Assembly: GCF_002140975.2 (NCBI RefSeq)
Contig: NZ_CP147247.1
Location: 2,206,501 to 2,270,500, forward strand
Reading direction: 5' to 3'
Origin: Enterococcus sp. 9E7_DIV0242
GTDB lineage: Bacteria; Bacillota; Bacilli; Lactobacillales; Enterococcaceae
Length of the DNA: 64,000 nt
The translations under genes were made by a program, and so were the position numbers. Position 1 is the first letter of the stretch. The number at the start of each line of letters is the position of its first letter. Of the stretch, positions 61,674 through 64,000 are shown piece after piece. The notes below the pieces were generated by a model. That model saw only the letters and a program-made list of their open reading frames with translations. It had not been told where the DNA came from and did not search any database.

Positions 61674-62891
61674 CTATGATTTAAGAATAATTTGTTCCAA
61701 CAAACGATTTTCAGTTTGGATGATATCAAAGAATGCACTAATTCTCTCCAACTGTTCATAATCAATTTGATATAGCTTAACATGAGGTTTGATAAAGAAG
61801 AAAAAGCCTCGATGAATCCTTACTCTATTATTGATCAAATGACATTGCTCCATCATTGATTGAAGATCCATCTCAGAAACGCTGTTTTTGATTCGCTCTA
61901 CTCGCTCTCGCTCATAAGTCAATTCATTATTGGTCACAGTCATTTTTTCAGTGATTGTCACCAACTCCTTGTTCAGCTTCCAGGATTGTTCAATGAATTT
62001 TGCCTTTTTATACAAATCATCATAATGAATAAGGTCAATTTTTACTGGCTTGTACCAGTCCTCTTCTTCTACCTTTATTTTTCTATTTTTCTTGAATCGC
62101 TTTAACCCACTGACAAGCAAATTATTTTCTATAGCGAGCAGTTCTTGTTCCAATTTTTCTTTTGCTACCCGCACACGTTCCTTTGACGCTTTTTCCCGTT
62201 TCAAGCTTTCCTTTAGAAAAACGACTTCATTTTCCTCTGAGCGAACAATAGGATGTTCACTGACTTCTCTTACTTTACGAGACGTCTTATCTGAAGCCTT
62301 CTTTGCTTTTTTACTCTTTTCAGTTTTCTTCGGGACTTCTGGTACAGACGTCACACTCACATCAACTGGAAAAGAAAGCTCGCCAACATCAAACGTTGTA
62401 TCATCTTCATCCTTTAGTATCTCATGAAGATGCGCTTCTACTTGTTCACTGATTGATAACTTAAGATCGCCTTTCATTTGTCTCAAACTTTCCTTCAAGT
62501 TAAAGGCGATAGGTTCTTCTTCCGCATCATTTTTGAAGAACAGAGGTAAAAACTCACAGGCATACGTGCTGAATTCTTCTTCAATTTCTTCCGATACTTT
62601 GACCCAGACAAACTGAGGGAAAAGCTCCTTCAATTCATCCAGTAACGCTTCTTCATCTAATTGAACTTGGAAAAACTGGATTTCAAGGTAGTTACGATGA
62701 TTCTGTGAATGCCGCAACTGTTCCAACAGATCATCACTCTCTGTTAAAGACAGACTCTTACCAGTTACTCGGCTATAGATGGCTTCACATTCAACTGCAA
62801 GCTCTTCCATAGACTCTTGTTCAAAAATGGTCGTTCCAAAATAATCAGGAATTGCTTTTTGGTGAAAAAATACATCAAATGCCTCATTCAC
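61674..62891 (-). CDS. Coiled-coil protein of unknown function
   Basis: 405 residues starting with GTG at 62891 (GGAGGAG seven bases upstream). No signal peptide or membrane helix. Acidic N-terminal half (about 1-165), a Lys/Ser-rich linker (about 180-205), coiled coils at about 215-255 (VVFLKESLKREKASKERVRVAKEKLEQELLAIENN) and 295-350. No family was recognised. It is co-transcribed 16 bp after the DivIVA-like gene, and the two may act together at the division site or cell pole; this is inference. Confidence 0.8.
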   Translation of the reverse strand: MNEAFDVFFHQKAIPDYFGTTIFEQESMEELAVECEAIYSRVTGKSLSLTESDDLLEQLRHSQNHRNYLEIQFFQVQLDEEALLDELKELFPQFVWVKVSEEIEEEFSTYACEFLPLFFKNDAEEEPIAFNLKESLRQMKGDLKLSISEQVEAHLHEILKDEDDTTFDVGELSFPVDVSVTSVPEVPKKTEKSKKAKKASDKTSRKVREVSEHPIVRSEENEVVFLKESLKREKASKERVRVAKEKLEQELLAIENNLLVSGLKRFKKNRKIKVEEEDWYKPVKIDLIHYDDLYKKAKFIEQSWKLNKELVTITEKMTVTNNELTYERERVERIKNSVSEMDLQSMMEQCHLINNRVRIHRGFFFFIKPHVKLYQIDYEQLERISAFFDIIQTENRLLEQIILKS

Positions 62892-62907
62892 TGAATCTCT
62901 CCTCCTT

Positions 62908-64000
62908 TTAGATATCCATCTGATCGTCTTTAACTAAATCAATAATTTGATTAAAGGCCAACTCAGATTCTTCCTTCACATTCTTGATTCGGTTGTAGTA
63001 ATTCGTATATTCTTTTTCTGCTCTTTCAAGACGTTTCAAGATTGCCGCTTTTCTTTGAACCTCTTCATTCACTAATTGTGCGCGATGGTTCGCTTGATTA
63101 ATAATCTCTTTTGCCTGACGTTTGGCTTCCAATAATACTTCACCAATGTCTTCTTTGGACAGCTTCGTTTCATTCGAAAGTTCTTGCTGAGCTAAACGAC
63201 GCTTCGCTGCTTCAAGCTCTTGACGCACTCTTGATAATTCTTCATAAGTACCTGTGTCAGTACTTACTGGATCACTCGCCATGATAACGATTCGATCTTC
63301 AGATAACTTATCAATTTCATCTTGTTTTGAAAGCAACTCTTGCTCATATTGACGAATTTTTTGTGAGAAACGTTCTGCTTTCTTACGATTTAGATCAAGC
63401 TCATCTGTTTGTCGTGTATGATCTCTTGATAGTTCATCATACTGACGTTGAAGCTGCTGTAGCTCAACCAACCGCGCTTCATAGTCTTTCGGAACAGCTT
63501 GAACAGTTGCAAGCTCATTTTCCAACGACTCATTTTCTTCTTTCAGATCAGCAATCTCTGCTTCAACCTTAGCTGATGCACGCTGACTCTTACGAAGCTC
63601 TGCTTTTAATTGGCGCAGTTCTTCTTGAAGCAAATCATTTTCTTCTTGAAGTTCATCAAGCTCATCAGTTTCTACGCGTACAGGACGTTTCTTCTTAGGC
63701 GCAGATTGAACAACCTTCTCTTTCTTTTTGAAAGGGAAACGTTTTGGCGCTTCGTCATAATCATCATCGTCGTCATCGTCATAATCATCGTCATCGTCAT
63801 CGTCGTCATCGTCATCGTCATAATCATCATCATCGTCATAATCATCATCATCGTCATAATCATCATCATCGTCATCGTCATAATCATCATCGTCGTCATA
63901 ATCATCATCGTCGTAATCGTCATCGTCGTCATAATCATCATCATCGTACTCGTCGTCATCGTAGTACTCATCTTCATCGTAATCATCATAATCTTTTCTA
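62908..64000 (-). CDS. DivIVA-like coiled-coil protein with Asp/Tyr repeat tract, N-terminus off the right edge
   Basis: The frame is open from the stop at 62908 to the window edge (364 residues). An internal TTG at 63633 is not the start, because the frame continues upstream without a stop. Order from the N-terminal side: an Asp/Tyr tract of about 75 residues (Y followed by 4-10 D, repeated), a basic patch (EAPKRFPFKKKEK), then coiled coils. The end (SKEDIGEVLLEAKRQAKEIINQANHRAQLV) resembles DivIVA-family tails. No membrane helix is seen in this part. It is probably a cell-division or polarity factor, but its N-terminal domain lies outside the window. Confidence 0.82.
   Translation of the reverse strand, partial: RKDYDDYDEDEYYDDDEYDDDDYDDDDDYDDDDYDDDDDYDDDDDDDYDDDDDYDDDDDYDDDDDDDDDDDDYDDDDDDDYDEAPKRFPFKKKEKVVQSAPKKKRPVRVETDELDELQEENDLLQEELRQLKAELRKSQRASAKVEAEIADLKEENESLENELATVQAVPKDYEARLVELQQLQRQYDELSRDHTRQTDELDLNRKKAERFSQKIRQYEQELLSKQDEIDKLSEDRIVIMASDPVSTDTGTYEELSRVRQELEAAKRRLAQQELSNETKLSKEDIGEVLLEAKRQAKEIINQANHRAQLVNEEVQRKAAILKRLERAEKEYTNYYNRIKNVKEESELAFNQIIDLVKDDQMDI
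63755..64000 (-). repeat. GAT/GAC triplet repeat coding for poly-Asp with spaced Tyr
   Basis: About 246 bp almost wholly of GAT and GAC codons with TAT/TAC every 5-10 codons, in frame with the coiled-coil protein. Such triplet arrays can change length by slippage without shifting frame. Confidence 0.92.

Noticed and set aside
63672..63989. A 105-residue Met/Thr-rich frame on the minus strand
   Set aside because: It is the out-of-frame reading of the GAT/GAC repeat. The correct frame joins the Asp/Tyr tract to the coiled-coil protein.
63755..64000. CRISPR-like array
   Set aside because: The repeats are triplets coding for Asp/Tyr, without spacers or uniform repeat units.

Overview
The window comes from a low-GC Gram-positive coccus, most likely Enterococcus or a close relative. 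The evidence is a copY-copA-copZ copper operon with the order used in enterococci, WxL cell-surface proteins with their DUF916/DUF3324 partner, LPxTG anchors, PepC, PTS sugar uptake and strong AGGAGG-type ribosome sites. No rRNA, tRNA or CRISPR array was seen. The genus is an inference from gene content.

Layout. 1-6203 (minus): an operon for a SipW/BsaA (TasA-like) extracellular fibre: sipW signal peptidase, three SipW-dependent BsaA-type proteins, one LPxTG protein, and a von Willebrand A adhesin that runs off the left edge. Its leader (6204-6574) has a promoter followed by an intrinsic terminator, so transcription is probably attenuated. 6848-7444: a divergent small serine recombinase. 7609-11033: pepC, then a YtrA-type GntR regulator with a polytopic DUF5808-like membrane protein. 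11085-14269: copY-copA-copZ with a promoter and one cop box. 14493-16608: a RibD-C/DHFR-like reductase and an IS110-family element with a candidate bridge RNA. 16777-18102: a MATE exporter.

18343-28183 (minus) is an anaerobic nitrite-respiration island: nreA-nreB-nreC (oxygen/nitrate sensing), sirB and sirC, nirB-nirD, cobA, a formate/nitrite channel, hemC and hemD. The siroheme made by HemC/HemD/CobA/SirC/SirB is the cofactor of NirB. A near-match to the NreC box lies upstream of nirB. HemA, HemL and HemB are not in the window.

28238-43107 holds housekeeping and accessory metabolism: a YjeM-type amino-acid permease; an RpiR regulator, lactose/cellobiose-type EIIC and GH1 phospho-beta-glucosidase with a cre site; a class II UvrA-like ABC protein divergent from a double-MerR regulator; a Tag-like glycosylase; a two-gene general-stress pair; an isochorismatase-type hydrolase; a nitroreductase; and a MacB-type ABC exporter.

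43308-61190 (minus) is a large surface-protein region. A winged-helix regulator with a degenerate receiver precedes a 1331-residue WxL-associated adhesin, a small LPxTG-like protein, two WxL proteins, the WxL-interacting DUF916/DUF3324 protein, a membrane protein, two signal-peptidase-I homologues (one with the catalytic Lys replaced by Arg), a YfhO-family membrane protein and two lipoproteins. Two tandem, separately transcribed secreted paralogues follow. 61674-64000 (minus) holds two coiled-coil genes; the right-hand one is DivIVA-like, carries a long Asp/Tyr triplet-repeat tract and runs off the right edge.

The two most system-like regions are the SipW/BsaA operon and the WxL locus with its own signal peptidases. 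Both encode secretion machinery together with its probable cargo.
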